From the NCBI RefSeq assembly GCF_013299185.1, contig NZ_JAAFKG010000029.1, positions 48,259-91,375 on the forward strand: 43,117 nucleotides of DNA. Reading direction: 5' to 3'. Positions 8,139 to 17,219 of this stretch are shown here, in pieces. Both the position numbers and the translations under genes were made by a program. The notes under the pieces were generated by a model. It did no database searches. It had not been told where the DNA came from and was given only the letters and a program-made list of their open reading frames with translations. How positions within the stretch are numbered: position 1 is the first letter of the stretch; the number at the start of each line of letters is the position of its first letter. The DNA comes from Microcoleus sp. bin48.metabat.b7b8b9.023. Its GTDB lineage: Bacteria; Cyanobacteriota; Cyanobacteriia; Cyanobacteriales; Microcoleaceae.

Positions 8139-9098
8139 TCAAACATCCTTAACATAAGAAATGCTGTCCCGAATATTGTCGAAGCCCGCAGACTCGTAAA
8201 GTCGCAATGCACCGGAAGGATTTGCAGCATCCACGCCGAGAATCGCAGTATCGACACCGGCTGCTTTCAGTCGATGCAAACCAGCCAGCAACATCGCCCG
8301 TCCCAATCCAAGTTTGCGGAAACCGCGCCGCGTACCGAGAACAGCAATCCAGCCTTCATTTCGTCCAGTACGATCGCACTCTTCGAGGCTAATTTCGCAA
8401 TAACAGAAAGCGGCAAAAGTCCCGTCAGCAGCAACTGCAATCAAGTCTAAATCCTTTCTGTAAGAGGGTTTTGCTAAATCGTATTTGAATTTCTCGACGG
8501 TTAAATCGTGGTGATTCCAGTGATCGATAAACGACTGGTTGAACATTTCTACCCAAGCTTCTGCATCCTCTTCGCCGGGGAATAGACGCAGCGCAAAACC
8601 TTCTGGGAATTGGGGTTGGGCGATCGGTTCCGAGAGCGATCGCGCCATGCGACAAAAATAGCGATCGACCCTAAAACCGCAACTTTCCAGCACAGAAATG
8701 CGATCGACATCCTGTGTCCTAACCCCCGATCGCAGCTTCACGTGCGCGCCCCGCAATGATGCTACCTCGCGCATTCGCCTTTCGCCCCAAGCGACTGCCG
8801 CCCCTTCCACACTCCCGCCACGCGCTTCGGGGCGGACAGAAAACGACAGCCAACCATCGATGACGGCCCCAGGTTCAGAAATCCACAACTCGGCAAAACC
8901 GATTAATTTGCCGCCTGCATCTTCCCAAAGGCAGATATCGCGCGCTAAATCTCGGGACGGTTGGTTAAATTCTTGTTGCAATTCCGAGATGGAAGTGCCT
9001 TGATCGAGCCGATCGACTGCTTCGCAAGTATTGATTAAATCGGCGATCGCTTCGAGGTCACTTTCACCCGCGTAGGGTCTGATCGACACACTTAACAT
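8139..9098 (-). CDS. Tandem GNAT acetyltransferase (319 aa)
   Basis: Two GCN5-type N-acetyltransferase domains. The first (about 5-150) has the weaker acetyl-CoA motif (WLSFSVRPEARGGSVEGAAV); the second (about 165-315) has a good one (GWIAVLGTRRGFRKLGLGRAMLLAG, then GVDAANPSGALRLYESAGFD). Double-GNAT proteins of about 300-330 aa include mycothiol synthase and antibiotic or metabolite acetyltransferases; the substrate here cannot be told. Cytoplasmic, no signal peptide. Single gene between the Y-RNA locus and the phycoerythrin cluster. Confidence 0.85.
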   Translation of the reverse strand: MLSVSIRPYAGESDLEAIADLINTCEAVDRLDQGTSISELQQEFNQPSRDLARDICLWEDAGGKLIGFAELWISEPGAVIDGWLSFSVRPEARGGSVEGAAVAWGERRMREVASLRGAHVKLRSGVRTQDVDRISVLESCGFRVDRYFCRMARSLSEPIAQPQFPEGFALRLFPGEEDAEAWVEMFNQSFIDHWNHHDLTVEKFKYDLAKPSYRKDLDLIAVAADGTFAAFCYCEISLEECDRTGRNEGWIAVLGTRRGFRKLGLGRAMLLAGLHRLKAAGVDTAILGVDAANPSGALRLYESAGFDNIRDSISYVKDV

Positions 9099-9277
9099 AG
9101 TTTGCGATCTCAGGATGTGAGTTTAAATCATATCTTGCACCATTGCCCACAAGTTTTTCAAGGACGGGCAGGATGCCCCAAAAGTAACTTGAGTGTCTTG
9201 TTGAATAGGCCTTTTCTGCCTGTTAAGCGAGAATGGTGGAAGAGGTAAGTTCAACGAAAAAATGTGCTTTTCGCGAC

Positions 9278-9300
9278 CAAAGTAACAAATTGTTACTTTG
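9278..9300. promoter_or_regulatory. Candidate operator upstream of cpeBA
   Basis: CAAAGTAACAA-A-TTGTTACTTTG is a perfect 11-bp inverted repeat about 120 bp before cpeB. A symmetric site of this quality in front of a light-regulated operon suggests binding of a dimeric regulator (such as one acting in green-light induction); the protein is not identifiable from sequence. Confidence 0.55.
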
Positions 9301-9306
9301 TTTCTC

Positions 9307-9332
9307 AGGAATGAGACCTCTGTCTCATTCCT
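9307..9332 (+). promoter_or_regulatory. Leader hairpin before cpeB
   Basis: AGGAATGAGAC-CTCT-GTCTCATTCCT forms an 11-bp stem with a 4-nt loop, 86 bp before the cpeB start. No U-run follows, so it is more likely an mRNA-stabilising or attenuation structure than a terminator. Confidence 0.5.
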
Positions 9333-9403
9333 TAGATATATTCAAGACCATCAAGTTCGTCACCAAGTTGACCAACTGAGATAAGAAATAATTTTTCGTC
9401 TAA

Positions 9404-9973
<570 letters not shown>

Positions 9974-10046
9974 TTTATTGCTAATCGCAATTCGCTCAGC
10001 AAAATAGAAACTACGCTCACAATCAAAATCAGTTTAGGAGATTTAG

Positions 10047-10544
<498 letters not shown>

Positions 10545-10979
10545 TTAATTAGACAGGTTTGTAATGTCGTGACTGGGTAATTTTTACCCCGACAAGTCTA
10601 GGAAATCTTGGCTCGTTGCTCTACCGATTTCGGTAAAGTAAGGGTAAAGAATTCCTGGGCTTGTTATTTTGTTTAAATAGAGATATGCTGTTAGATCGAG
10701 TCCGATCGATTACCAATAAGAAAAACGGTTTGTAGTGCGGACTTTAGTCCGCAAGATGGAGCGGACTCAAGTCCGCACTACGAACGCTAAGCCGGTTTGT
10801 AGTGCGGACTTCAGTCCGCAAGATGGAGCCCGCACTACGAACGCTAAGCCGGTTTGTAGTGCGGACTTCAGTCCGCATTCATAGAGCGGACTCAAGTCCG
10901 GACTACGAACGCTAGGAACTTATTATTGCGGTCATTCAAGCGGAATTGATATTACAATTAATCCCAGACGGCTAATTTT
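10545..10979. other. Intergenic region cpeA-cpeY with repeats
   Basis: 435 bp. It holds a small TACCGA/TCGGTA hairpin near 10630, then three copies of the palindromic repeat at 10727-10914. It probably separates the strongly expressed cpeBA transcript from the lyase genes. Confidence 0.6.
10727..10914. repeat. Three palindromic repeats (GTTTGTAGTG family, GCGGACT subtype)
   Basis: Copies begin near 10727, 10795 and 10851, each GGTTTGTAGTGCGGACTT and closing with an inverse CACTACGAACGCTA. The middle copy is shortened in its second arm. Confidence 0.9.
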
Positions 10980-12260
10980 ATGGATAAAAGATTTCTTAGT
11001 TTTTTTAATTTAACAGAAGACCAGGCGATCGCCCTTTTAGATACGCCACAAGACCAAATCGGCGAAGAGGATTCTCGCTATATAGCAGCTTCCCATTTGA
11101 TAAACTTTCCCACAGAGCGATCGATCGCAGCACTGATACGAGCAGTAGAGCAAACCGATCCATCCCTAGACAACCGCATTGTCCGCCGCAAGTCAGTGGA
11201 AACCTTGGGAAGACTGCAAGCTGTCCAAGCATTGCCGGTGATTCGCACCTGTCTGAGCGATGATGATTGCTACACCGTCGAAAATGCCGTTTGGGCGATC
11301 GGCGAAATTGGCACTCAAGACAGCGATATTTTAGAAGAAGTAGCTCAATTGCTCGATCGACCAGGACAAACCTACCGAGTAATCATCCACACCCTGACTA
11401 AATTAGATTATCAACCAGCCGAGACCAGAATTCGCAAATTTGTTAACGATCTCGATCCACCGACTGCTAGTGCTGCGATCGCCGCAATTTGCCGCCTCAC
11501 CAGAGACTTTTCTAAAATGGGACAAGTTGTCGCCATGCTGCAACACAAAAACGTCCTAGGGCGCAGACTATCAATTCAGGATTTGATTGACGCCCACCAC
11601 TACGATGCCATTCCCAACATTGCCAAATGTCCCGTATCTTTAGTCTTTCGCCTCAGGGGAATTCGGATGCTAGCAGCAGCCGGAATCGCCGACAAATCCC
11701 TTACCTTTGAGAACATTCAACCCTATTTAGAAAAAACCTTACGGGATGAACCAGGGGATTTGGATTTAGTCCACAGCTATGAAGAATTACCAGAATTACC
11801 GTTTCTAATTAACCAATTATACGAGACGGATTTTGGTCGTTGTTATCTAGCAACTAAAACAATTTTAGAACATTATTCAGAAGAGGCACCGGCTGCACTT
11901 TTTACAACCTTTGCAGAAGAAGCAAACAACGACTATGGAGCGCATTTTCATGTAATAAAATTGTTTGGTTGGCTCAAACACTCTCCCGCCTACGATTTAT
12001 TATTGGAAGCTTTGAATAACCCCCAACCCCAGTTTCAGAAATCCCGTGCCGCCGCTGCGATCGCCCTAGGGGAACTCGGAGAAAAGCGTGCTATTCCAGA
12101 ATTGCAAGCCTGTTTGGCAACAAAAATCTGGGATTTGCAGTATGCTGCATTAATTGCCCTCGAAAAACTTGGCGATATCAGCGGTTATCAAACCGCTGCA
12201 ACGGATCGAGATTGGTTAGTGCAAGCTAAAATAGAAGCTCATAACTCAGTAAAATCCTAA
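10980..12260 (+). CDS. cpeY: Phycoerythrobilin lyase CpeY
   Basis: E/F-type bilin lyase, 426 aa, built of HEAT-like repeats (for example RRKSVETLGRLQAVQALPVI; VENAVWAIGEIGTQDSDILE; SRAAAAIALGELGEKRAIPE). CpeY attaches phycoerythrobilin to Cys82 of CpeA, aided by CpeZ. Length and position, directly after cpeBA and before cpeZ, match CpeY of other phycoerythrin-producing cyanobacteria. Cytoplasmic. The assignment rests on length, repeat pattern and synteny. Confidence 0.93.
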   Translation: MDKRFLSFFNLTEDQAIALLDTPQDQIGEEDSRYIAASHLINFPTERSIAALIRAVEQTDPSLDNRIVRRKSVETLGRLQAVQALPVIRTCLSDDDCYTVENAVWAIGEIGTQDSDILEEVAQLLDRPGQTYRVIIHTLTKLDYQPAETRIRKFVNDLDPPTASAAIAAICRLTRDFSKMGQVVAMLQHKNVLGRRLSIQDLIDAHHYDAIPNIAKCPVSLVFRLRGIRMLAAAGIADKSLTFENIQPYLEKTLRDEPGDLDLVHSYEELPELPFLINQLYETDFGRCYLATKTILEHYSEEAPAALFTTFAEEANNDYGAHFHVIKLFGWLKHSPAYDLLLEALNNPQPQFQKSRAAAAIALGELGEKRAIPELQACLATKIWDLQYAALIALEKLGDISGYQTAATDRDWLVQAKIEAHNSVKS

Positions 12261-12283
12261 TTATCTTAATTTAGGAATTACAA

Positions 12284-12341
12284 GGTTCGTAGTGAGGACT
12301 TTAGTCCTCTGATGCTGCGGACTTAAGTCCGCACTACAAAC
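12284..12341. repeat. Dispersed palindromic repeat (GTTTGTAGTG family)
   Basis: GGTTCGTAGTGAGGACTTTA and inverse end CACTACAAAC, followed by three to four TTCCTTC repeats up to the cpeZ start. Confidence 0.8.
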
Positions 12342-12379
12342 AGTTTCCTTCTTCCTTCTTCCTTCTTCCTTCATAAATC

Positions 12380-12991
12380 ATGACAACAGACGCTTTGTTT
12401 GAACAACTAAAACATCCGAATCCTCATATGCGCGATCGGGCGATGTTTGAAATAGCCGATTCCCGCGATGAAAATACAATTCCTCGACTGGTGGGCATTT
12501 TAGACGACGAAGATGTCGTCTATCGTCGGGCGGCGGTGAAGGTGTTGGGTGCGATCGGTGAGGATGCCATATCACCGGTGGTTGACGCCATGTTAAACAG
12601 CGAGAATGTGACTGTGCGAGGGAGTGCGGCGAAGGTATTGGCACAAATTGCGATTAATTATCCAGAGTTGCCTTTCCCGGAAGTCGGTTTGCAGGGATTG
12701 AAAAAGGCGATCGATGACGCTAACCCTGTCGTGCATATTGCAGCCGTGATGGCCTTGGGGCAGATGGGTTCGTCTGCGTTCGAGATTTTGGTGGAATCGT
12801 TGAATACAACCGATAATATAGCGGTACAAGTTGCGATCGTGAGTGCGCTGGCTTCTGTGGGCGATCGGCGTTGTGTAGAAGTTCTCACCACATTTGCGAA
12901 TGATGAAACCGTGGATTCCTACGTGCGGGAATCGGCGACAAGTTCCTTATCGCGGTTGGATTTGGTGATGAATTATAAGCGTGCGGAATAG
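12380..12991 (+). CDS. cpeZ: Bilin lyase / chaperone-like protein CpeZ
   Basis: HEAT-repeat protein of 203 aa, the usual CpeZ size, with repeats such as VYRRAAVKVLGAIGEDAISP, VRGSAAKVLAQIAINYPELP and VHIAAVMALGQMGSSAFEIL. In studied species CpeZ helps CpeY in phycoerythrobilin addition to CpeA and acts chaperone-like on CpeB. It follows cpeY by 119 bp with a repeat between, so it may be in the same transcript. Confidence 0.92.
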   Translation: MTTDALFEQLKHPNPHMRDRAMFEIADSRDENTIPRLVGILDDEDVVYRRAAVKVLGAIGEDAISPVVDAMLNSENVTVRGSAAKVLAQIAINYPELPFPEVGLQGLKKAIDDANPVVHIAAVMALGQMGSSAFEILVESLNTTDNIAVQVAIVSALASVGDRRCVEVLTTFANDETVDSYVRESATSSLSRLDLVMNYKRAE

Positions 12992-12993
12992 TA

Positions 12994-13521
12994 ATGAATG
13001 AGTATGATTTTACTGTGAAGTTTAATCTAGAAAAATCCCTAGCTAATACTGACGATTTTATCTAGAAACTATATGAAGGTGGCTGTGATGATGCCTTAAT
13101 CGGAATTGGTAATAAAGAATATGTCGCCCTAAATTTCATCCGCGAGGCATCATCGGCTTATGAAGCTATTTCTACTGTGATTAATGATGTCAAAAAAGTT
13201 ATTCCAGGTGTTACTCTAATTGAAGCAGCACCAGATTTTGTTGGCTTGACGGATGCAGCTAAAATTCTGGGGTACACTCAACAGCACATGACAAATCTCA
13301 CCCTCGAAAGCGACTCAAAATTTCCGATTCCTGTTTATGAAGGCGCCCATTCGATCTGGCACTTAGCGGAAATTTTAATTTGGTTGCGCGAAAATCAAAC
13401 ACATTCAATTGATGATACATTGTTAGATATTGCTCAAACCAATATGAATATTAACATTGCTAGGAGTTGGCAAAAAATCCCTCCTGATACCCAAGAAAGT
13501 ATCAAGGCGCTGGCTGTTTAG
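12994..13521 (+). pseudogene. DNA-binding-like protein interrupted by an early stop
   Basis: The frame opens at ATG 12994 two bases after the cpeZ stop (MNEYDFTVKFNLEKSLANTD...), meets TAG at 13063-13065, and continues in the same frame without another stop to 13521 (KLYEGGCDDALIGIGNKEYV...). A Glu codon changed to TAG would restore about 175 aa. The C-terminal half has a helix-turn-helix/AlpA-like segment (GLTDAAKILGYTQQHMTNLT), as in uncharacterised cyanobacterial DNA-binding proteins. Reinitiation could still give a 114-aa product from 13177. Read-through is possible but there is no evidence for it. Confidence 0.75.
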
Positions 13522-13565
13522 CTTGGTTTGTGCGATCGAGATTGTAGAGTACATTATTTTAAATA

Positions 13566-13673
13566 TATAGCCTTTCTCAAAAAGATGAGGTATGACTGGC
13601 ATCAGTATAACCGCTTAGACGTATAGGGCTCTCTTCCCAACAACGTCCGCGAATCTTTCTGAGAACCGCTATA
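13566..13673 (+). mobile_element. MITE-like repeat family A, copy with both ends
   Basis: 108 bp with imperfect terminal inverted repeats: TATAGCCTTTCTCAAAAAG at the left and CTTTCTGAGAACCGCTATA at the right (16 of 19 match as inverse). No coding capacity. Copies at 37866-37973, 38666-38771 and a truncated inverse one at 2329-2412 share the internal GATGAGGTATGACTG and CCCAACAACGT segments. TA at both tips suggests a TA target. Confidence 0.75.
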
Positions 13674-13802
13674 CCACGAACTTTAAGCTTTTCTCCTTTC
13701 AACCTTAAAACATCCTCGATCGCCTAATCCATCACTATTTTGAAAAAAAGAGTTAAGATAGATATCTAGAGAACATTCAGGTTTCATTTAGGAGTGATTT
13801 TC

Positions 13803-14078
13803 ATGTCTAATCCTACAATTGAAGCAAAAATCAGTCTCCCTGCTAATTTACTAGAAGCGACTGATAAAGCAGTAAACCAGGGAAAAGCCAAGAGTCGTGA
13901 TGAATTTATTATGCGGGCTATTTGTCGAGAATTAGCAGCGCTGAAACGAGCTGAAATTGATGAAGCACTCGCAGAAATGACAAGCGATCCAGAATATCAA
14001 GCTGAAGTTTTACAGATGGAGGCTGAATTTGCTACAGCTTCTTGGGAGGCCTTTAAATTGGCGGAGTCTCAAGAATGA
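13803..14078 (+). CDS. RHH-type antitoxin of MazEF-like module
   Basis: About 91 aa. The N-terminus (IEAKISLPANLLEATDKAVNQGKAKSRDEFI) is a ribbon-helix-helix DNA-binding domain; the C-terminal helix (EIDEALAEMTSDPEYQAEVL) should wrap and neutralise the toxin. ATG 13803 has AGGAG eight bases upstream and is preferred to the GTG at 13794. The stop overlaps the toxin start (ATGA at 14075-14078), so the two are translationally coupled. The antitoxin probably represses its own promoter. Confidence 0.88.
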   Translation: MSNPTIEAKISLPANLLEATDKAVNQGKAKSRDEFIMRAICRELAALKRAEIDEALAEMTSDPEYQAEVLQMEAEFATASWEAFKLAESQE

Positions 14079-14437
14079 AAAGAGGAGAGGTTTATATAGC
14101 TCGTCTCGATCCTGTGGAAGGTTCTGAACAAGGGGGAAATCGTCCGGTGATTATAGTCAGTCGCGACGTAATTAATGCTAGTAGTCCAGTCGTTTTGGCA
14201 GTTCCCTGTACCACTTATCAACAAAACAAGCGCATTTTTCCATCTCAGGTTTTGATTAAAGCTCCTGATGGAGGATTAGAAAGGGATTCAATTGTTAAAG
14301 CGGATCAAGTGCGGGTATTGGCAAAAACTAGACTTTTGCAAATGCTGGGAAAGCTTTCAGAGGCAAAAATTGCCGAACTTAATCGCGCTTTAATGATTGC
14401 TTTAGATTTACCAGGACAAGATGATGAGGAAAGTTGA
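14075..14437 (+). CDS. MazF/PemK-family endoribonuclease toxin
   Basis: 120 aa with the PemK/MazF core: KRGEVYIARLDPVEGSEQGG, then NRPVIIVSRDVIN, AVPCTTYQ, and SIVKADQVRVLAKTRLL. The Arg and Ser/Thr residues used in RNA cleavage by this family are in place (NRPVIIVS; PCTT). Expected to be a sequence-specific mRNA interferase held inactive by the upstream RHH antitoxin. Intact and full length. The module sits inside the phycoerythrin region between the cpeYZ and cpeF blocks, apparently a later insertion. Confidence 0.93.
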   Translation: MKRGEVYIARLDPVEGSEQGGNRPVIIVSRDVINASSPVVLAVPCTTYQQNKRIFPSQVLIKAPDGGLERDSIVKADQVRVLAKTRLLQMLGKLSEAKIAELNRALMIALDLPGQDDEES

Positions 14438-14533
14438 AAAATGGCAGACTAAGTATCGAGTGACGTTTGGTTGTTGTTTCAACAGTATCAATCAAAAAGA
14501 TATCACGGCTGGTTAACTCAGCCTTTTATCCTT

Positions 14534-15007
14534 TTACCCTTTTCTCCTTTCAACCTTAAAAACATCCTCAATACTTTTCCCAGCCGTTTTGTCCTCCCAG
14601 CCGATCGCCATCAAGAAACTCTCAGCCGACTGAGTTTCCACCACATCAACTCCCCATTCTCCGGTTTGCAGCGCTTCAGGATCGTCACTCAATGGCGGAG
14701 TCTTCTTAAACCCCGCTAAAATCAAAATATCAGGAAAAGAATCATCAGCTTTCCCTTGACTCATCCGCTTGTTCACCAAAGCTTCAGCGCAAAATTCCCC
14801 AACTTTAGGCGGAGAAAAATCAGCAGGAAATAGAACTTCTACCATCCAATGAGCATGATTTAATTGACGACACTTAATCTCAGGATATTGACTTAAACCC
14901 TCAAAAAATACCAGAGTTAAATCTTCTCGACTCAAGGCCGGAAAAACATCTTCTGGCATATCAAAGTTATGAGAAAGCAACATCCGCCCGGTTCCAGATT
15001 CAGTCAT
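14534..15007 (-). CDS. Conserved hypothetical protein in phycoerythrin cluster (157 aa)
   Basis: Unrecognised. The sequence has a mixed alpha/beta look (LTLVFFEGLSQYPEIKCRQL; HAHWMVEVLFPADFSPPKVG; FPDILILAGF) and a helical, charged C-terminus (GKSIEDVFKVERR). It starts 8 bp after the stop of the cpeF-like gene on the same strand, so it belongs to the transcript 16173 to 14534. A role tied to phycoerythrin maturation is inferred from this linkage only. Confidence 0.7.
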   Translation of the reverse strand: MTESGTGRMLLSHNFDMPEDVFPALSREDLTLVFFEGLSQYPEIKCRQLNHAHWMVEVLFPADFSPPKVGEFCAEALVNKRMSQGKADDSFPDILILAGFKKTPPLSDDPEALQTGEWGVDVVETQSAESFLMAIGWEDKTAGKSIEDVFKVERRKG

Positions 15008-15015
15008 GTTTTTAA

Positions 15016-15900
15016 TTACTTAATTTGAGAAATTGCTAACTTAATTACGCCTTGAATCGCCGCTTCCGATTCCTTGGCTAATGCAGCTTGTAATGGCTCG
15101 ATCGCACTTCGATCGCCTACTTTCATCAAAGACAAGGCCGCCGCCCTGCGACTTTCGCCATCACCACCATCCAGCAACTCAATCAGGTTGGGGATTGCAG
15201 GCTTATAGGCGAGATTTCCCAAAGCAGCCGCCGCCTCGCAACGCACGTCAACATCCACATCCGTCAGAGACTTCACCAAAATCTCAAATAACTCCGCTTT
15301 GGGCTCTTCCTGGGCAACTTTGGCGATCGCACCTACCACCGCACCACGCACCACAGGCGAATCAGAAGCTATTGCCCGATACAAATACTCCTTCGCACCC
15401 GCCCCAATAAACGCCAACGCCCAAGCCGCATGACCGATCGTACTTTCCGGCACATCGGTAGATGCTAAAATATCCAACAAAGGCTGTACAGAAGGTTCAC
15501 CAATCCTCGCCAACGCCCCAATCGACGAACCCTTAACCACCGTATCCTCATCATTCAACAAAGCATGAATTAGATGAGGAACCGCCGTCGGATCGGCAAT
15601 CAAAGTCAGAGTTTTCGCAGCCGCACGTCGCACAACCGGATTAGGATGATTCGCCAAACCATCCAACAAAAAAGGAGTCGCATCTTCACCAATTTCCGCC
15701 AAAGTTTCCGCGAAACGCAGTCGAGTCATCCCCCGCGTATCTCCCATACATTCAACTAACCGCTTCATAATTTCCGAATCATCAGGATTGAAAGTATCTA
15801 AATCTATTTGTTCAGTAACTTCCCGCAGAAAAGCATCTGCTTTTTCATGAAGCAATGAAATTGAAGCATCCTGAGATTGAGCATTAGAATTGACCATCAT
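15016..15900 (-). CDS. cpeF: E/F-type bilin lyase, CpeF-like
   Basis: About 294 aa, HEAT/Armadillo-like lyase repeats throughout (MTRLRFAETLAEIGEDATPF; VVRRAAAKTLTLIADPTAVP; VVKGSSIGALARIGEPSVQP; VRCEAAAALGNLAYKPAIPN). It fits the CpeF (MpeV/MpeU clade) group; CpeF makes the doubly linked phycoerythrobilin on CpeB Cys48/Cys59. CpeU is the main alternative. ATG at 15900 or 15897 is preferred over the GTG at 15906 because AGGTGG lies just upstream. Only a few bases separate it from the 88-aa gene before it and the 157-aa gene after it, forming an operon. Confidence 0.72.
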   Translation of the reverse strand: MMVNSNAQSQDASISLLHEKADAFLREVTEQIDLDTFNPDDSEIMKRLVECMGDTRGMTRLRFAETLAEIGEDATPFLLDGLANHPNPVVRRAAAKTLTLIADPTAVPHLIHALLNDEDTVVKGSSIGALARIGEPSVQPLLDILASTDVPESTIGHAAWALAFIGAGAKEYLYRAIASDSPVVRGAVVGAIAKVAQEEPKAELFEILVKSLTDVDVDVRCEAAAALGNLAYKPAIPNLIELLDGGDGESRRAAALSLMKVGDRSAIEPLQAALAKESEAAIQGVIKLAISQIK

Positions 15901-15906
15901 TGCCAC

Positions 15907-16173
15907 CTAATTATTAGTAGTTATAGCCGCCAATTGAGTGCGGAGACTGTCTAGCCCAGCATCAATTTTAGCAAGTTCCGGCTCAATTTTAGCCATAGCT
16001 GCTTTCTGTGGCAGCTTAGCCTTTTGTGCCGCAGCCATCGTTTCATTCACCAAACGTTCCCGATACCGCTCAAATTCGGCAATCACTTCCACCAATTCTT
16101 CCGCATCTATCTCAGTTGAATTTTCGGCAGATTCATCATTGTCAGATGGTGTTAATTCTTCGTTTTCAGACAT
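15907..16173 (-). CDS. Small acidic coiled-coil protein upstream of cpeF (88 aa)
   Basis: MSENEELTPSDNDESAENST is a disordered acidic N-terminus; the rest is helical (ELVEVIAEFERYRERLVNET; KIDAGLDSLRTQL) and probably a coiled coil. The open frame runs further upstream to 16344, but those 57 codons are produced by the 27-bp tandem repeat (KSRRNTRRL units) and are unlikely to be native, so the ATG at 16173 is chosen. The stop lies 6 nt before the cpeF ATG. Function unknown; possibly a partner of the lyase. Confidence 0.72.
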   Translation of the reverse strand: MSENEELTPSDNDESAENSTEIDAEELVEVIAEFERYRERLVNETMAAAQKAKLPQKAAMAKIEPELAKIDAGLDSLRTQLAAITTNN

Positions 16174-16193
16174 AGTTTTGATAGTTTGATAAT

Positions 16194-16411
16194 TAGTCCG
16201 CGTAGGCGGACTTTGTTTTTGTAGCCGCGATTTCAATCGCCGGGTATTTCTTCGCGATTTCAATCGCCGGGTATTTCTTCGCGATTTCAATCGCCGGGTA
16301 TTTCTTCGCGATTTCAATCGCCGGGTATTTCTTCGCGATTTCAATCGCCGGGTATTTCTTTGTGTACCTTCGCGATTTTGTGTACCTTCGCGATTTTAAT
16401 CGCCGGGTATT
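16194..16411. repeat. 27-bp tandem repeat between cpeS and the 88-aa gene
   Basis: Four to six units of CGCGATTTCAATCGCCGGGT plus ATTTCTT, with degenerate units at the right end. Being a multiple of three and stop-free, it extends the downstream frame by an Arg/Lys-rich nonamer repeat. A single related block is at 5364-5415. Confidence 0.92.
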
Positions 16412-16428
16412 TTTGCTTTAACGTGACT

Positions 16429-17037
16429 TTAACGCGATACCGCAGCAGCCTCAGAAACTCTCAAGCGATTGTGTTCCAACAACTCTTCTAAAACAGATGG
16501 AGAAATACAACGACGCTCAGAACAGTATGCCATTTGTTTAACCCCATTACTCATTTGAACGGTCATCACCCGCACTCGAAAATGATCGTTAATAAACCAA
16601 CAGCGTTCCTGTCCTTGATTTGTCTCATATTCCGTCTCAATAGTCAATACCCCATCATCAGCAAAATTGTAAATACCAATTACCGGAATCCCTTCAACGT
16701 AGCCGCGATTTCGCAAAAACTTCCCCATCTTCGGGTTATTGGGATTGGGTACATCGATAAGTATTGCTGCATAATTTTGGTTGGGGATGGCATCATCCAA
16801 ATTATCTTGCCACATAAAACTGCATCCCCCACTAACCAAAGCAGGATCTACATTTTGCTGTTGACAAACCTCTAAAACTCTGGGATCATCAATTGATAAG
16901 ACATTGATCGTGACATTAGATTCTCCCGACTCATCGGCAGCAGCAGCATCAAAATTATGCACTGTTCGCTGAGTGAACCAAACGCCCTCACTCTTGCGAA
17001 AGAAATCCATCATAGTCATCGGTGGTGTTAGCAGCAT
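16429..17037 (-). CDS. cpeS: S-type phycobilin lyase CpeS
   Basis: CpeS/CpcS family lipocalin-like lyase, 202 aa. Diagnostic parts: DFFRKSEGVWFTQRTVHNFD near the N-terminus, GKFLRNRGYVEGIPVIGIYN and LTIETEYETNQGQERCWFIN, and YCSERRCI near the end. In phycoerythrin-containing strains CpeS attaches phycoerythrobilin to CpeB Cys80. The start may be an internal Met (17019 or 17013) because no SD precedes 17037. A second, more distant S-type lyase is at 25062-25595. Confidence 0.9.
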   Translation of the reverse strand: MLLTPPMTMMDFFRKSEGVWFTQRTVHNFDAAAADESGESNVTINVLSIDDPRVLEVCQQQNVDPALVSGGCSFMWQDNLDDAIPNQNYAAILIDVPNPNNPKMGKFLRNRGYVEGIPVIGIYNFADDGVLTIETEYETNQGQERCWFINDHFRVRVMTVQMSNGVKQMAYCSERRCISPSVLEELLEHNRLRVSEAAAVSR

Positions 17038-17219
17038 TTCTATGTCAACTTAGCGAGAGGAATCAAGCAAGTCCCCTTGTCTGGGGGAATGGGCGGGAAA
17101 TCGGATCGGATTTTGGTTAAGAAAATTAACTTTCTGGCGATCGCCCATCAATCAAATTCTAGGATAAATGACACCGGACAACTTTGAGCAATTCCATCAA
17201 TAAATCTTCAAAAAATATA

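Noticed and set aside
16174..16344. N-terminal extension of the 88-aa protein
   Set aside because: Made entirely of the 27-bp repeat and spacer; ATG 16173 begins the plausible native protein.
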